Positions 27,188-36,659 of a stretch of DNA of 64,000 bases are shown one piece after another. Numbering within the stretch: position 1 is the stretch's first letter; each line of letters opens with the position of its first letter. The position numbers and the translations under genes are program-made. Below the pieces are notes generated by a model. It did no database searches, was not told the DNA's origin, and was given only the letters and a program-made list of their open reading frames with translations. This stretch comes from Halopseudomonas xiamenensis (lineage in GTDB: Bacteria > Pseudomonadota > Gammaproteobacteria > Pseudomonadales > Pseudomonadaceae), in assembly GCF_014219065.1 (NCBI RefSeq), contig NZ_JACLGO010000001.1, positions 218,413 to 282,412 of the forward strand, in the 5' to 3' direction.

Positions 27188-27203
27188 TGGCACGATACAT
27201 GCT
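27188..27203 (+). promoter_or_regulatory. Sigma-54 promoter of hmp
   Basis: TGGCACGATACATGCT has GG at 27189-27190 and GC at 27201-27202 with the required 10-base gap. Only one base of the consensus differs (ATGC for TTGC). The expected start site is near 27214, leaving a leader of about 36 bases before the ATG at 27250. Confidence 0.8.
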
Positions 27204-27249
27204 CTGGACTCCCGCTTGATCCGAAGCAATGTCCAACAAGAGAGAGTCC

Positions 27250-28425
27250 ATGCTATCCCAACAGAGTAAAGACATCATCGCCGCCACCCTGCCGGTGGTT
27301 CGCGAGCACGCCGCCACCATCACCGAAGTCTTCTACCCGCTGATGTTCGAGCGTTACCCGGCGGTCAAGGCGTACTTCAACGAAGCGCACCAGCGCCAGG
27401 GCACCCAGCCCCAGGCCCTGGCCAATGCCGTGGTCGCCTATGCGGCGAACCTGGAGCGCCTGGAGGTGCTGGGTGATGCGGTATCGCTGATCGTGCAGAA
27501 GCACGTGTCACTGAATATTCAGCCGGAACACTACCCGATTGTCGGCGAGTGCCTGCTGGCCGCGATCCGCGAAGTGCTCGGCGCCGCCAGCGATGAGGTG
27601 CTGGCCGCCTGGGGCGAGGCCTATGGTCAACTGGCGGATATCCTGATTGCCGCCGAGGAACAGCGCTACCAGCAGAACGAGCAGAAGACCGGCGGCTGGC
27701 GCGGCGAGCGCAGCTTCACCGTGCAGCGCAAGGAGCAGGAAAGCGAGGTGATCACCTCCTTCTACCTGGTGCCCAGCGATGGCGGCGCGCTGGCGGAGTT
27801 CATGCCCGGCCAGTTCACCTGCGTCGTGGTGGATATCGACGGGCGTAGCCTGCGTCGCAACTATTCGCTGTCTGACCGTCCGGGTCAGGGGCACTACCGC
27901 ATCAGCGTCAAACGTGAGGCAGAAGGGGAGGTGTCCAACTTCCTGCACGACCGGGTCCAGGTCGGCGATGAGCTGCGCCTGACCGCGCCCAGCGGTAACT
28001 TCGTGCTGAACCAGCAACAACGGCCGCTGGTGCTGCTCACCGGTGGCGTCGGCATCACACCGGCCATCAGCATGCTGCAGCCGGCGCTGGAGAGCGGCCG
28101 GCAGGTGCACTTCCTGCACGGCGCGTTGAACAGCCGCACCCACGCCTTCCGCGAGCATGTCGATGCCCTGGCGCAGCAGCATGACAACCTCAAGGTGGGC
28201 TATGTCTACAGCGATCCGCTGGAAGGCGACCAGGCCCATGACACCGGCTTCTTCGACCAGCAGAAGCTCAGCGCCATGCTGCCCGACAGCCAGGATGTGG
28301 ATGTCTACTTCCTCGGACCCAAGCCCTTCATGCAGAGCTGCCAGAAGCTGCTGAACGAGCTGGGTATCCCGGCGGAGAACCAGCGCTATGAGTTCTTCGG
28401 GCCGTTGGAGGAGTTGTCGGCCTGA
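27250..28425 (+). CDS. hmp: Flavohemoprotein nitric oxide dioxygenase
   Basis: A 391-residue cytoplasmic enzyme that turns nitric oxide and oxygen into nitrate using NAD(P)H. The N-terminal globin (about 1-140) has the proximal histidine in VQKHVSLNI. The FAD domain includes RSLRRNYSLSD and GEVSNFLHD, and the NAD domain includes LLTGGVGITPAISML and ends with YEFFGPLEEL. Starting at 27250 (MLSQQSKDIIAATLP) gives the usual Hmp N-terminus and length; an in-frame ATG 21 bases earlier lies too close to the predicted transcript start. Expression should be driven by FhpR from the sigma-54 promoter. It converges on the next gene with a 7-base gap. Confidence 0.95.
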   Translation: MLSQQSKDIIAATLPVVREHAATITEVFYPLMFERYPAVKAYFNEAHQRQGTQPQALANAVVAYAANLERLEVLGDAVSLIVQKHVSLNIQPEHYPIVGECLLAAIREVLGAASDEVLAAWGEAYGQLADILIAAEEQRYQQNEQKTGGWRGERSFTVQRKEQESEVITSFYLVPSDGGALAEFMPGQFTCVVVDIDGRSLRRNYSLSDRPGQGHYRISVKREAEGEVSNFLHDRVQVGDELRLTAPSGNFVLNQQQRPLVLLTGGVGITPAISMLQPALESGRQVHFLHGALNSRTHAFREHVDALAQQHDNLKVGYVYSDPLEGDQAHDTGFFDQQKLSAMLPDSQDVDVYFLGPKPFMQSCQKLLNELGIPAENQRYEFFGPLEELSA

Positions 28426-28432
28426 ATGCTGT

Positions 28433-29221
28433 TTAGAACTTCATGCCCGGCAGGTTCAGTGAGGCGGTGTTGCCGCCATCCACGGCCAGTGCCTGACCGG
28501 TGACGTAGCTGGCGTCGTCACTGGCGAGGAAGGCGATGGCGCCGGCGATTTCTTCGGGGCGGCCATAGCGGCGCAGTTCGCAGCGTGAACCCAGCTTGCC
28601 TTCCTTGTCGTTGGCCCGGGCATAGTCGAATACCCGCTGGGTCATGCCGGTCTCGATCAGGCCGGGGCACACGGCGTTGACGCGGATGTTCCACTGGCCA
28701 AGATCGCAGGCTGCGGTCATGGTGAAGTTGATTACCCCGGCCTTGGAAGCGCTGTAGGCGTTGCCCCCGGCACCGGAACGGATACCGGCGACCGAGGCGG
28801 TGTTGATTATCGCACCGCCGTTCTGTTCGCGCATCTGACGGGAGGCATACTTGGTGAACAGCATCACGCCGAACAGGTTGACCTGGATGATCTGCTGCCA
28901 GGTTTCCAGACTCTGGTCAGTGGCGATGCTGTAATCGCCACCGGCGATGCCGGCGTTGTTACACAGCACGTCCAGTCGGCCGAAGTGGCCTACGGTATCC
29001 GCCACGCATTGCTCGACGGCGGCTTCATCGCTCACATCCAGCTCCCGGTGCAGTACCTCGGTGCCGGCCGGCAGCTCGGCGAGCGTCTGGGACAGCCCCT
29101 CCGCATTGCGATCCACCAGCATCAGCCGGGCACCTTCGCTGGCCAGGCGTTTGGCGGTGGCACGACCAATACCGCTGCCGGCACCGGTGATCAGAACAAT
29201 CCTGTTATCGAAGCGTTGCAT
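28433..29221 (-). CDS. Short-chain dehydrogenase/reductase
   Basis: A 262-residue classical SDR with the coenzyme motif TGAGSGIG (about 13-20), the NNAG motif (about 89-92), a catalytic Ser region (INTASVAG) and the YSASK tetrad (about 160-164). It ends in a DGG-containing C-terminus like other oxidoreductases of this class. Acidic residues after beta-2 (LMLVDRN) suggest NAD(H). It precedes surE and the ACAD11-like cluster on the same strand and may oxidise a hydroxyacyl intermediate. The substrate is not visible. Confidence 0.85.
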   Translation of the reverse strand: MQRFDNRIVLITGAGSGIGRATAKRLASEGARLMLVDRNAEGLSQTLAELPAGTEVLHRELDVSDEAAVEQCVADTVGHFGRLDVLCNNAGIAGGDYSIATDQSLETWQQIIQVNLFGVMLFTKYASRQMREQNGGAIINTASVAGIRSGAGGNAYSASKAGVINFTMTAACDLGQWNIRVNAVCPGLIETGMTQRVFDYARANDKEGKLGSRCELRRYGRPEEIAGAIAFLASDDASYVTGQALAVDGGNTASLNLPGMKF

Positions 29222-29284
29222 TGCAATCTCCTGTGGTGGCTGCGACCGGCTCGGCAGCGCAGCTGTTCTCGGTAAAAGACAGGT

Positions 29285-30121
29285 TCAGTGGCTGATGCTG
29301 GGGTCGTCGAATGAGGAGTCATCCCCGCTGGCAGTATCAATACCCAGTTGGTCGGCCAACTGTTCGGTATCTATCTGCCAGCTGTCGGCTATGCCGCGCT
29401 CGAAGCGTACCGGTGACAGGGCGATGAAACCGTCACGCAGGGCGCCCACGTCGGTCTCGCGACCGATGATGCGCTCGGTCTGGCGCTGGAAACCGAGCCA
29501 GTAATAGGGCACGTTGCGGGTATCCTCCCGGCGCTCGATCTTGACCCCGCCGATGCTGCCCCGTTGCGGCCGGCAGATGGCTATCCCGCGAACCTGTTCC
29601 GGCGTGCGGGCCGGGAAGTTGATGTTCATGGCGCAGTCCTCCGGCCAGCCGGTAGCCAGCAGTTGGCGTATCAGTGGTGCGCCATACTGCCGGGCGGTTT
29701 CCCAGTGTACGGGACTGCTTGAATGGAAGGCCTGGCTCAGGGCAATCGAGGGCACGCCTAACAGGGTACCGGTCAGCGCGCCGCCGATAGTGCCGGAGTA
29801 GGCGACCGAGTCGCTGATATTGGCACCCCGGTTGACGCCGGACAGGATCAGGTCCGGTTTGAACTGCAGCAGTTCGGCTACGCCGAGCAGCACGCAGTCG
29901 CTGGGTGTGCCGCTGACGCTGAAGCGCCGCTCCTCGAACTGGTGAACCCGCAGCGGGTGGTGGATCGAGATGGACATGGACACGCCACTCTGGTCCAGAT
30001 CAGGCGAGACGATCCACACTTCCTCGGCGATCTGTGCGGCAATTTCCTCCATGACCTCGAGACCGGGCCCGCGCCAGCCGTCATCGTTGGTGAGCAGAAC
30101 GCGTTTTATGGGTTTGGACAT
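29285..30121 (-). CDS. surE: SurE-type 5'/3'-nucleotidase
   Basis: A 278-residue metal-dependent phosphatase of the SurE fold. The metal-site motifs are VLLTNDDGWRGPGLE at the N-terminus, DQSGVSMSIS with the conserved Ser (about 44-53) and LSGVNRGANISDSVAYSGT (about 93-111). SurE hydrolyses nucleoside monophosphates. This copy sits in an acyl-CoA gene neighbourhood and not beside pcm-rpoS, so it may be a specialised paralogue acting on another phosphate ester; that is inference. The C-terminal extension (TASGDDSSFDD) is acidic and specific to this protein. Confidence 0.85.
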   Translation of the reverse strand: MSKPIKRVLLTNDDGWRGPGLEVMEEIAAQIAEEVWIVSPDLDQSGVSMSISIHHPLRVHQFEERRFSVSGTPSDCVLLGVAELLQFKPDLILSGVNRGANISDSVAYSGTIGGALTGTLLGVPSIALSQAFHSSSPVHWETARQYGAPLIRQLLATGWPEDCAMNINFPARTPEQVRGIAICRPQRGSIGGVKIERREDTRNVPYYWLGFQRQTERIIGRETDVGALRDGFIALSPVRFERGIADSWQIDTEQLADQLGIDTASGDDSSFDDPSISH

Positions 30122-30158
30122 GAAGATACCTTTTGATTTTATTGGGGGTGAGATGGTG

Positions 30159-30275
30159 CCCCCTCTCCCCCGGCCCCCGCTCCGCGCCCCGGCCCTTCGC
30201 AGAGCTCAGGGCGCTCAAGCGGGCGAAGCAGTGCTTCGCTTTTCCCGCTTTCGCCCCGCGAGGGGAGAGGGGTGA
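30159..30275. repeat. Family B palindrome with nested ~70-bp insert
   Basis: CCCCCTCTCCCCCGG at the left and CGCGAGGGGAGAGGGG at the right are the two halves of a family B palindrome. They are separated by about 70 bases (30187-30257) that contain GCCCCGGCCCTTCGCAGAG, CAGGGCGCTCAAGCGGGCG and the hairpin GCGAAGCAGTGCTTCGC. Nearly the same insert occurs at 41003-41073. It lies upstream of surE and downstream of the kinase-like gene. Confidence 0.7.
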
Positions 30276-30390
30276 CTCGCGCTTGAGGCTTTGTGTTGTC
30301 CTGGGGCGCTGTACAAGGGGTGGTTTAGTGGGCCGTCGATGCTGCCGGCTGGCTTAGGTATGAGCTGCTGCTCGAATCTCCCCGCAAGAC

Positions 30391-31440
30391 TCACTTACCC
30401 TGCGCAATCTCCCACCCGGTATCGGCCAGCAAGCTGGCACGTTTGCCGACTTCCAGCGCATCGGCGTTGCTGGCGTTGCCCTGCAGTGCGCGGTGGTACA
30501 CGCCCTGGACGATCGCGGCCAGGCGGAACAGGGAGAAGGCGAGGAAGAAGTTCCAGTTGGGGATTTCCGTGCGGCCGGTGTACTCGCAGTACCAGTCCAG
30601 CACCTGCTGTTCTTCCGGCACGTTGTAGTCCTTGAGGTTCAGGCCCTTGAGGCCGCGCATCCCTTCAAAACCGGTGTCCTGATGATAGGGCAGGCAGCAG
30701 TAGGCCAGGTCCGACAGCGGGTGGCCCAGGGTGGCCAGTTCCCAGTCGAGGATGGCAACCACTTCCGGGCGTTCGGGGTGCAGGATCAGGTTGCCGATAC
30801 GGAAGTCACCGTGGGCGATGGTGGTGAAGTCGTCCTGCGGCGCGTTTTCCGGCAGCCAGGCCATCAGCGCATCCATGGACGGCATGTCACCGGTGCGGCT
30901 GGCCTCGAACTGGCCGCTCCAGCGCTTGATCTGGCGCTGAACGTAGCCTTCGTGCTTGCCGTAGTTCTCCAGCCCGACCGCCTTCCAGTCGACATTGTGC
31001 AGCTTGGCCATGGTCTCGATCATCGAGCGATGGATCGGCATGCGCTGTTCGATGTCGACCTTCTCCAGCAACGGATGGGAATGCACCCGGCCTTCAACGT
31101 GATCCATGATGTAGAACGGCGTACCGATCACCTCGGGGTCTTCGCACAGCAGGCGGGCGGTGGGCACCGGCACGTTGGTATCACCCAGCGCACTGATCAC
31201 CTGGTACTCGCGCTCGACCATGTGCGCCGACGGCAGCAGCTTGCCCGGCGGCTTCTTGCGCAGTACATAGCGTTTTTCGCCAATGGTCAGCAGGAAGGTC
31301 GGGTTGGACTGCCCACCCTGGAACTGTTGAATGTTCATGCCGTGCTCAACGCCCGGAATGCGTCCTTTCAGGTAGGCGGCCAGTTTCGCTTCATCAAAAC
31401 GGTGGGCCGACAGCACATCGATCAGGGTGGCTTCGCTCAT
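30391..31440 (-). CDS. Acyl-CoA-associated phosphotransferase (ACAD11 N-domain/LvaA-like kinase)
   Basis: A 349-residue aminoglycoside-phosphotransferase-fold kinase. The nucleotide loop region FQGGQSNPTFLL lies at about 40-51, the Brenner-type catalytic loop HGDFRIGNLIL at about 210-220 and the metal-binding LDWELATLGHPLSDLAY just after. These match the kinase half of human ACAD11 and bacterial LvaA-type enzymes, which phosphorylate 4-hydroxyacyl-CoA so that the partner dehydrogenase can remove phosphate. An SDR and an ACAD11-like dehydrogenase lie upstream on the same strand. A drug-resistance role is unlikely given this context. Confidence 0.82.
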   Translation of the reverse strand: MSEATLIDVLSAHRFDEAKLAAYLKGRIPGVEHGMNIQQFQGGQSNPTFLLTIGEKRYVLRKKPPGKLLPSAHMVEREYQVISALGDTNVPVPTARLLCEDPEVIGTPFYIMDHVEGRVHSHPLLEKVDIEQRMPIHRSMIETMAKLHNVDWKAVGLENYGKHEGYVQRQIKRWSGQFEASRTGDMPSMDALMAWLPENAPQDDFTTIAHGDFRIGNLILHPERPEVVAILDWELATLGHPLSDLAYCCLPYHQDTGFEGMRGLKGLNLKDYNVPEEQQVLDWYCEYTGRTEIPNWNFFLAFSLFRLAAIVQGVYHRALQGNASNADALEVGKRASLLADTGWEIAQGK

Positions 31441-31546
31441 GTAGAAGATCCCGTGGTATCTGGTTTCATGGTTGTTGTTGGACTGTCAAAGCCTGCCACC
31501 GTGGCGGTAAATATGCCAGCGGCGCAGGCCTTTCACCGAAAACGAC

Positions 31547-32311
31547 TCAGGTAATGGTATCGCCACCGTCGGCGACAATGGTCTGGCCGGTGACATAGGC
31601 GCCGGCCGAGGAGGCCAGGAACAGCGCCACGCCAGCGATATCCACCGGCTCGCCAACCCGGCGCAGCGGCAGGGACTGCTCGACGCGGGTCAGGCGGTCC
31701 GGGTCGTCCAGCAGCGCCTGGGCGAAATCGGTGCGGATCAGGCCCGGGGCAATGGCGTTGACGCGGATGTTCTGCGGGCCATATTCCAGTGCCAGGTTGC
31801 GTGCCAGCCCGGCCTCGGCGGCCTTGGACATGCCGTATACGCCGATGTTGGCGCTGGCGCGGATACCGGCGATGCTCGACAGCAGCACGATGGAACCACC
31901 ACCCAGACGGGTCATCTGCGGGATCACCATGTTGCACAGCCAGAAGGTGCCCTTGACGTTGGTCGCCATGATCTTGTCGAAGGCCTCGTCGCTGACCTCG
32001 GCGGTCGGACCGTAGACCGGGTTGGTGGCCGCGTTGCACACCAGGATATCGATCTTGCCCCAGGTGTTGATGGTGGTATCGACCAGGTTCTGCAGCTGTG
32101 CCTTGTCGCCCACGTGGCAGGGAATCGGCAGCGCCTCCAAGCCCTGGGCCTGCAGCTCGCCGGCGACCTTTTCACAGGCATCGGCCTTGCGGCTGGAAAT
32201 GACCACACGGGCGCCGGCCTTGGCGAATTCTTCAGCGATGGAACGACCGATACCCTTGGTCGATCCAGTAATGACGGCGACCTTGCCGGTCAGATCAAAA
32301 AGCGTGCTCAT
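31547..32311 (-). CDS. Short-chain dehydrogenase/reductase
   Basis: A 254-residue SDR with TGSTKGIG (about 14-21), CNAAT in place of the usual NNAG (about 91-95), LLSSIAG and the catalytic YGMSK (about 158-162), ending TGQTIVADGG. The basic SSRK after beta-2 suggests NADP(H). It lies between the kinase-like and dehydrogenase-like genes on the same strand, so it probably acts in the same hydroxy- or keto-acyl-CoA route. The substrate cannot be deduced. Confidence 0.85.
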   Translation of the reverse strand: MSTLFDLTGKVAVITGSTKGIGRSIAEEFAKAGARVVISSRKADACEKVAGELQAQGLEALPIPCHVGDKAQLQNLVDTTINTWGKIDILVCNAATNPVYGPTAEVSDEAFDKIMATNVKGTFWLCNMVIPQMTRLGGGSIVLLSSIAGIRASANIGVYGMSKAAEAGLARNLALEYGPQNIRVNAIAPGLIRTDFAQALLDDPDRLTRVEQSLPLRRVGEPVDIAGVALFLASSAGAYVTGQTIVADGGDTIT

Positions 32312-32406
32312 GGGCAGCTCCTGTCAATAAAAAGTTGAATCCACTTGCTCGAGACTTCCCCGTAATCCTCAGCACAGGGAGCCCGCCATCCTTCGTCTCT
32401 TCCCCC

Positions 32407-32582
32407 GTCATCCTTCGCGAAGGCGAAGGATCCACCGGCCACTCCGAGTCAACCGGCACCCTGGATCCTCGGCCTTCGCCGAGGATGACGAGCGTAGAAA
32501 GCCGAGAATGACGGTAGGGAAAGGCGCCAATACACTATCAGTGGGAGCGGCGCCTCGCCGCGATGGCGCCCAGAGGGCGCCA
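32407..32582. repeat. GTCATCCTTCG element plus a GTGGGAGC-type REP
   Basis: 32407-32460 repeats the element at 2900-2953 (GTCATCCTTCGCGAAGGCG, GGATCCACCGGCCACT, GAGTCAACCGGCACC). It is followed by GGATCCTCGGCCTTCGCCG, an inverted half. At 32541-32570 GTGGGAGCGGCGCCTCGCCG, with CGATGGCGCC, is a typical Pseudomonas REP head and stem. Nothing coding lies between the SDR and ACAD genes. Confidence 0.65.
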
Positions 32583-32598
32583 GGGTTCCCGTCAGCAA

Positions 32599-33795
<1,197 letters not shown>

Positions 33796-33973
33796 AATGG
33801 GTCCTTGCAGAGTCGGAGTAAATTGAACCACAGTGTATGTAGTTGGCTGAGGCTGACCTTATAGAGGGACAGGCACCTGGAAAAGCATGTCCTGCAGTTG
33901 GAATGGAGGTGCATAAGCAAGTCTGATAGGCCTGTCGCCTGCGTATCCGGAACCCGAGACCATGGAGTTTATG

Positions 33974-34813
33974 ATGTTGAAGAGTATGATTGGCGGCGCT
34001 TTGCTGCTCGTTGCCGGCCTGGTGAATGCACAGGAAACGGTGAGCCCGCCAAAACTGGAACCGGAGCAGCAGGAACTGATCAAGAAGGCCGTAGGCAGTC
34101 ATGTGCGGTCAATCAGCAACGTCATGCGCGATGCGGCAAGAAACCCCGAGCAGACGCTGGCATTCTTCGCTGTCGAACCGCAGCACACCGTCGTCGAGAT
34201 CTGGCCGGGCGGTGGCTGGTACACGGAAATCCTCGCGCCGTTGTTGCGTGAGGACGGTAAATACATCGCTGCGCATTTTGATCCGGACAGCTCCGTCGAC
34301 TACTTCCGCAAATCCCTTGATGCCTATAAGGAAAAACTGGAGAAGTCACCCGATATCTATGACCGGGTCGAACTGACCGTCCTGAATTTCGACCCGCAGA
34401 CCCCGATCGCCCCACCGGAGTCGGCGGACCGGGTGCTGACCTTCCGCAATGTGCATAACTGGCTGTCGCAGGGCAGGGACGAGGCGGCAGTGGTGTTCGC
34501 CAAGATGCACGCCGCGCTCAAGCCCGGCGGCATGCTCGGGCTGGTCGAGCACCGGGCGCGTATCGGCACCGACCTGGAAACCATGGTGCGCACCGGTTAT
34601 GTGACCGAAGAGCTGATCGTTGAATTGGCTGAGGAGGCGGGGTTCGAGTTGCTGTCACGCAGCCCGGTCAACCAGAACCCACGGGATACCACCAATCATC
34701 CCGAGGGCGTGTGGACCTTGCCACCGACCTTGCGTCTGGGGGATGAGAATCGGGCGCAGTACCTGGCGATCGGGGAGAGTGATCGGATGACGTTGTTGTT
34801 TGTCAAAAAGTGA
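33974..34813 (+). CDS. Exported SAM-methyltransferase-like protein
   Basis: A 279-residue protein with an apparent signal peptide (MLKSMIGGALLLVAGLVNA) followed by a Rossmann-type methyltransferase domain: VVEIWPGGGWYTEILAPLL (about 74-92) is the SAM loop, then YIAAHFDP, RNVHNWL and KPGGMLGLVEHRA. It resembles the COG4798 predicted methyltransferases, which are also exported. SAM is not expected in the periplasm, so activity there is uncertain. The ATG at 33974 lies 6 bases after GGAG; in-frame ATGs at 33962 and 33971 are alternatives. It diverges from the ACAD gene. Confidence 0.75.
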   Translation: MLKSMIGGALLLVAGLVNAQETVSPPKLEPEQQELIKKAVGSHVRSISNVMRDAARNPEQTLAFFAVEPQHTVVEIWPGGGWYTEILAPLLREDGKYIAAHFDPDSSVDYFRKSLDAYKEKLEKSPDIYDRVELTVLNFDPQTPIAPPESADRVLTFRNVHNWLSQGRDEAAVVFAKMHAALKPGGMLGLVEHRARIGTDLETMVRTGYVTEELIVELAEEAGFELLSRSPVNQNPRDTTNHPEGVWTLPPTLRLGDENRAQYLAIGESDRMTLLFVKK

Positions 34814-34828
34814 GTGGGGCTCCTGGCT

Positions 34829-35132
34829 CCCCCTCTCCCCAGCCCTCTCCCGCGAGGGGAGAGGGGGCAGTCGGTGCCGATGGAGAGAATGTATTTCTCC
34901 TGGTCGTACGTAGAACTCTGTAGTGCTCACGCGAGCAAAACCGTGTTTAGCTTTTTCGCTTTCGTCCGTGCGAGGAAAGGGAGCTGATCGTGCGATGAAT
35001 ATGACTATATTTCCCCTGGTCTTTCTCTGAAAAACTCATAAACAACTTCATGTTGTCAGGAACAAGGAAAACAGCCAGCCGGCACTGACAAGCCCCCTCT
35101 CCCCTCGCGGGAGAGGGCTGGGGAGAGGGGGA
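34829..35132. repeat. Facing pair of family B palindromes with shared inner sequence
   Basis: CCCCCTCTCCCCAGCCC, then CTCTCCCGCGAGGGGAGAGG, at 34829-34867 faces its inverted copy at 35095-35132. The inner flank of the right copy holds TTGTCAGGAACAAGGAAAA (about 35056-35074), whose reverse complement recurs inside the pair at 40978-41260. This gap of over 300 bases between the methyltransferase and araC-type genes shows no ORF of interest. Confidence 0.65.
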
Positions 35133-35136
35133 GCCA

Positions 35137-36177
35137 TCATTCCCCCCGCCCAGCACCCTCCACCACCTGCTGCCGAAAACTCGTCGGACTCATATTGGTC
35201 CAGCGCCGAAACGCCCGGGTAAAACTGCTCGGATCAAGAAACCCCAATTCATAAGCAATACTGGTCAGCGACAACTGCCCCTCGCCGATCATGCGTATCG
35301 CCGTCTCCCGGCGCACCTCATCCACCAATTGCTCATAGGACGTCTCCGCCTGGCTCAATTTACGCCGCAGATGGCGGGGGCTGATGTTCATTGGACAGGC
35401 GATGCGCTCCACCGAGATATCTCCCGAGCCCAACAGCAGTTGCACCCGCCGCTTCACCTGCTCCACCAGGTCATGCGATGGCAGGCTGGCGAGCATGTCC
35501 TGTAGGGTCTCGGTCAGGCGGGTGCATATAAAGGTATCGGCGGTCAGCAGTGGCCGGTCCAGTAATGACAGCGGCATGGCGATGGAGTAGGGCGCGCCGC
35601 AGATGATCTCATCGCACTCCAGCAAACGCCGGCACAGCTCCAGGTCAATGGATGGACGTTGCAGTGAGGCACGCTTGAACAAACCCTTGCCGGACGTATC
35701 CAGGCTACCCAGCACCTGGCCGAGAAAACCCATCAACGCCTCCACCTGCTGGGGGTGAGGTTGTCCGATAGGGGTCAGCAGCAACGACGCTTCGGCGGCT
35801 TCCCGGCGCAGTTCCAGCTTTACCTGGGTGCTGATGACCGGGAAGAAGCGGACCACCTGCTCGATGGCGGCAGCGACGGTGAGGCAGGCGCTGGCCGATA
35901 GTTTGAGCAGGCTGAATACGGTGGGAGAGCAGGTGCGCTGCAGGCGCAGTCCGAACAGATCATCGCCTGCAAGGCGAGCGGCTTCGCTCCAGACCAGGTT
36001 GCAATTGGCTTGTTCGATGAAAGGGTTGCCGGAAAGGTGGCTGTTGGTCAGGTTGTACGCAAGGCTGGATTGTGCCAATGCGACACCATAGTGCCCGAGT
36101 GCCCTGTCGATGATGGCGACCCAGTGGCCATGCTCGCGAATTCTCGTTTGCGGCTGCTCTCTCAGGCTTCCCAGCAT
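35137..36177 (-). CDS. AraC-family transcriptional regulator (OruR/ArgR-like arrangement)
   Basis: A 346-residue regulator with a long N-terminal effector domain (about 20-215, of the type with HLSGNPFIEQ and LFGLRLQ). A C-terminal AraC domain has two helix-turn-helix units: RIACPMNISPRHLRRKLSQAETSY, and SIAYELGFLDPSSFTRAFRRW with SPTSFR. It is divergent from the DUF1302/DUF1329 pair across 480 bases and is its likely local regulator. The matched TGACT sites at 36249 and 36503 are candidate operators. The inducer is unknown; the neighbours suggest a hydrophobic substrate. Confidence 0.88.
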   Translation of the reverse strand: MLGSLREQPQTRIREHGHWVAIIDRALGHYGVALAQSSLAYNLTNSHLSGNPFIEQANCNLVWSEAARLAGDDLFGLRLQRTCSPTVFSLLKLSASACLTVAAAIEQVVRFFPVISTQVKLELRREAAEASLLLTPIGQPHPQQVEALMGFLGQVLGSLDTSGKGLFKRASLQRPSIDLELCRRLLECDEIICGAPYSIAMPLSLLDRPLLTADTFICTRLTETLQDMLASLPSHDLVEQVKRRVQLLLGSGDISVERIACPMNISPRHLRRKLSQAETSYEQLVDEVRRETAIRMIGEGQLSLTSIAYELGFLDPSSFTRAFRRWTNMSPTSFRQQVVEGAGRGE

Positions 36178-36659
36178 ACTGCTCCCTCAAAAAGCATGAA
36201 GGTATGACAGTTCAATCTTCTGTCTCACCGGTCTAGGCTATAATGACGTGACTCATCAGTCAAATGATCGAAATCAAGTTTCGCAAGGCGAAATAATGGG
36301 GCCGGTGGGGCCAAGAGCAACAGATCAGCCACCCGTTTGGGTGATAAAGAAAGGATGGAATGACCTTCACCATCGTGAGTCCTTGTCCTGTGGCAGGCTT
36401 TCCCGCGCCAACCTTCAATCCAGAGCACCTTTTTTATCAAACATCCGTTTGACTTGCAAACTCTCCTGGCGGCCTTTTGCCAGAGGTCAAGCTGACTTCA
36501 AATGACTGATGGGTCGGATTCGTTTGGTGAATGGCCGTCAAGGACAAATGATTTGGCCATTTGGGGCAGGTTGTTTTGATGGTGCTCATGACAGACTCGG
36601 CAATGTCCTGAACGTGTCTCTTGATACACAGGTTCATGTCACCCAAACGGAGCAGCACA
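36178..36659. other. Long divergent regulatory region between the araC-type gene and the DUF1302 gene
   Basis: No gene was recognised in these 480 bases. Visible signals are a plus-strand TATAAT at 36239-36244, the palindrome TGACTCATCAGTCA (36249-36262) and a near-inverted copy TGACTGATGGGTCG (36503-36516). The two sites are about 254 bases apart, which would suit looping by a regulator. A GGAG at 36648-36651 belongs to the DUF1302 start. Confidence 0.5.

Noticed and set aside
27216..27229. TTGATCCGAAGCAA just before hmp considered as an Fnr box
   Set aside because: It lies at or after the start site predicted from the sigma-54 promoter and has a poor right half. Activation from there is unlikely, though a repressor role cannot be excluded.
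36297..36505. Short open frame in the gap upstream of the DUF1302 gene
   Set aside because: It has no ribosome site, no recognisable motif and unremarkable composition. The region is better read as regulatory.
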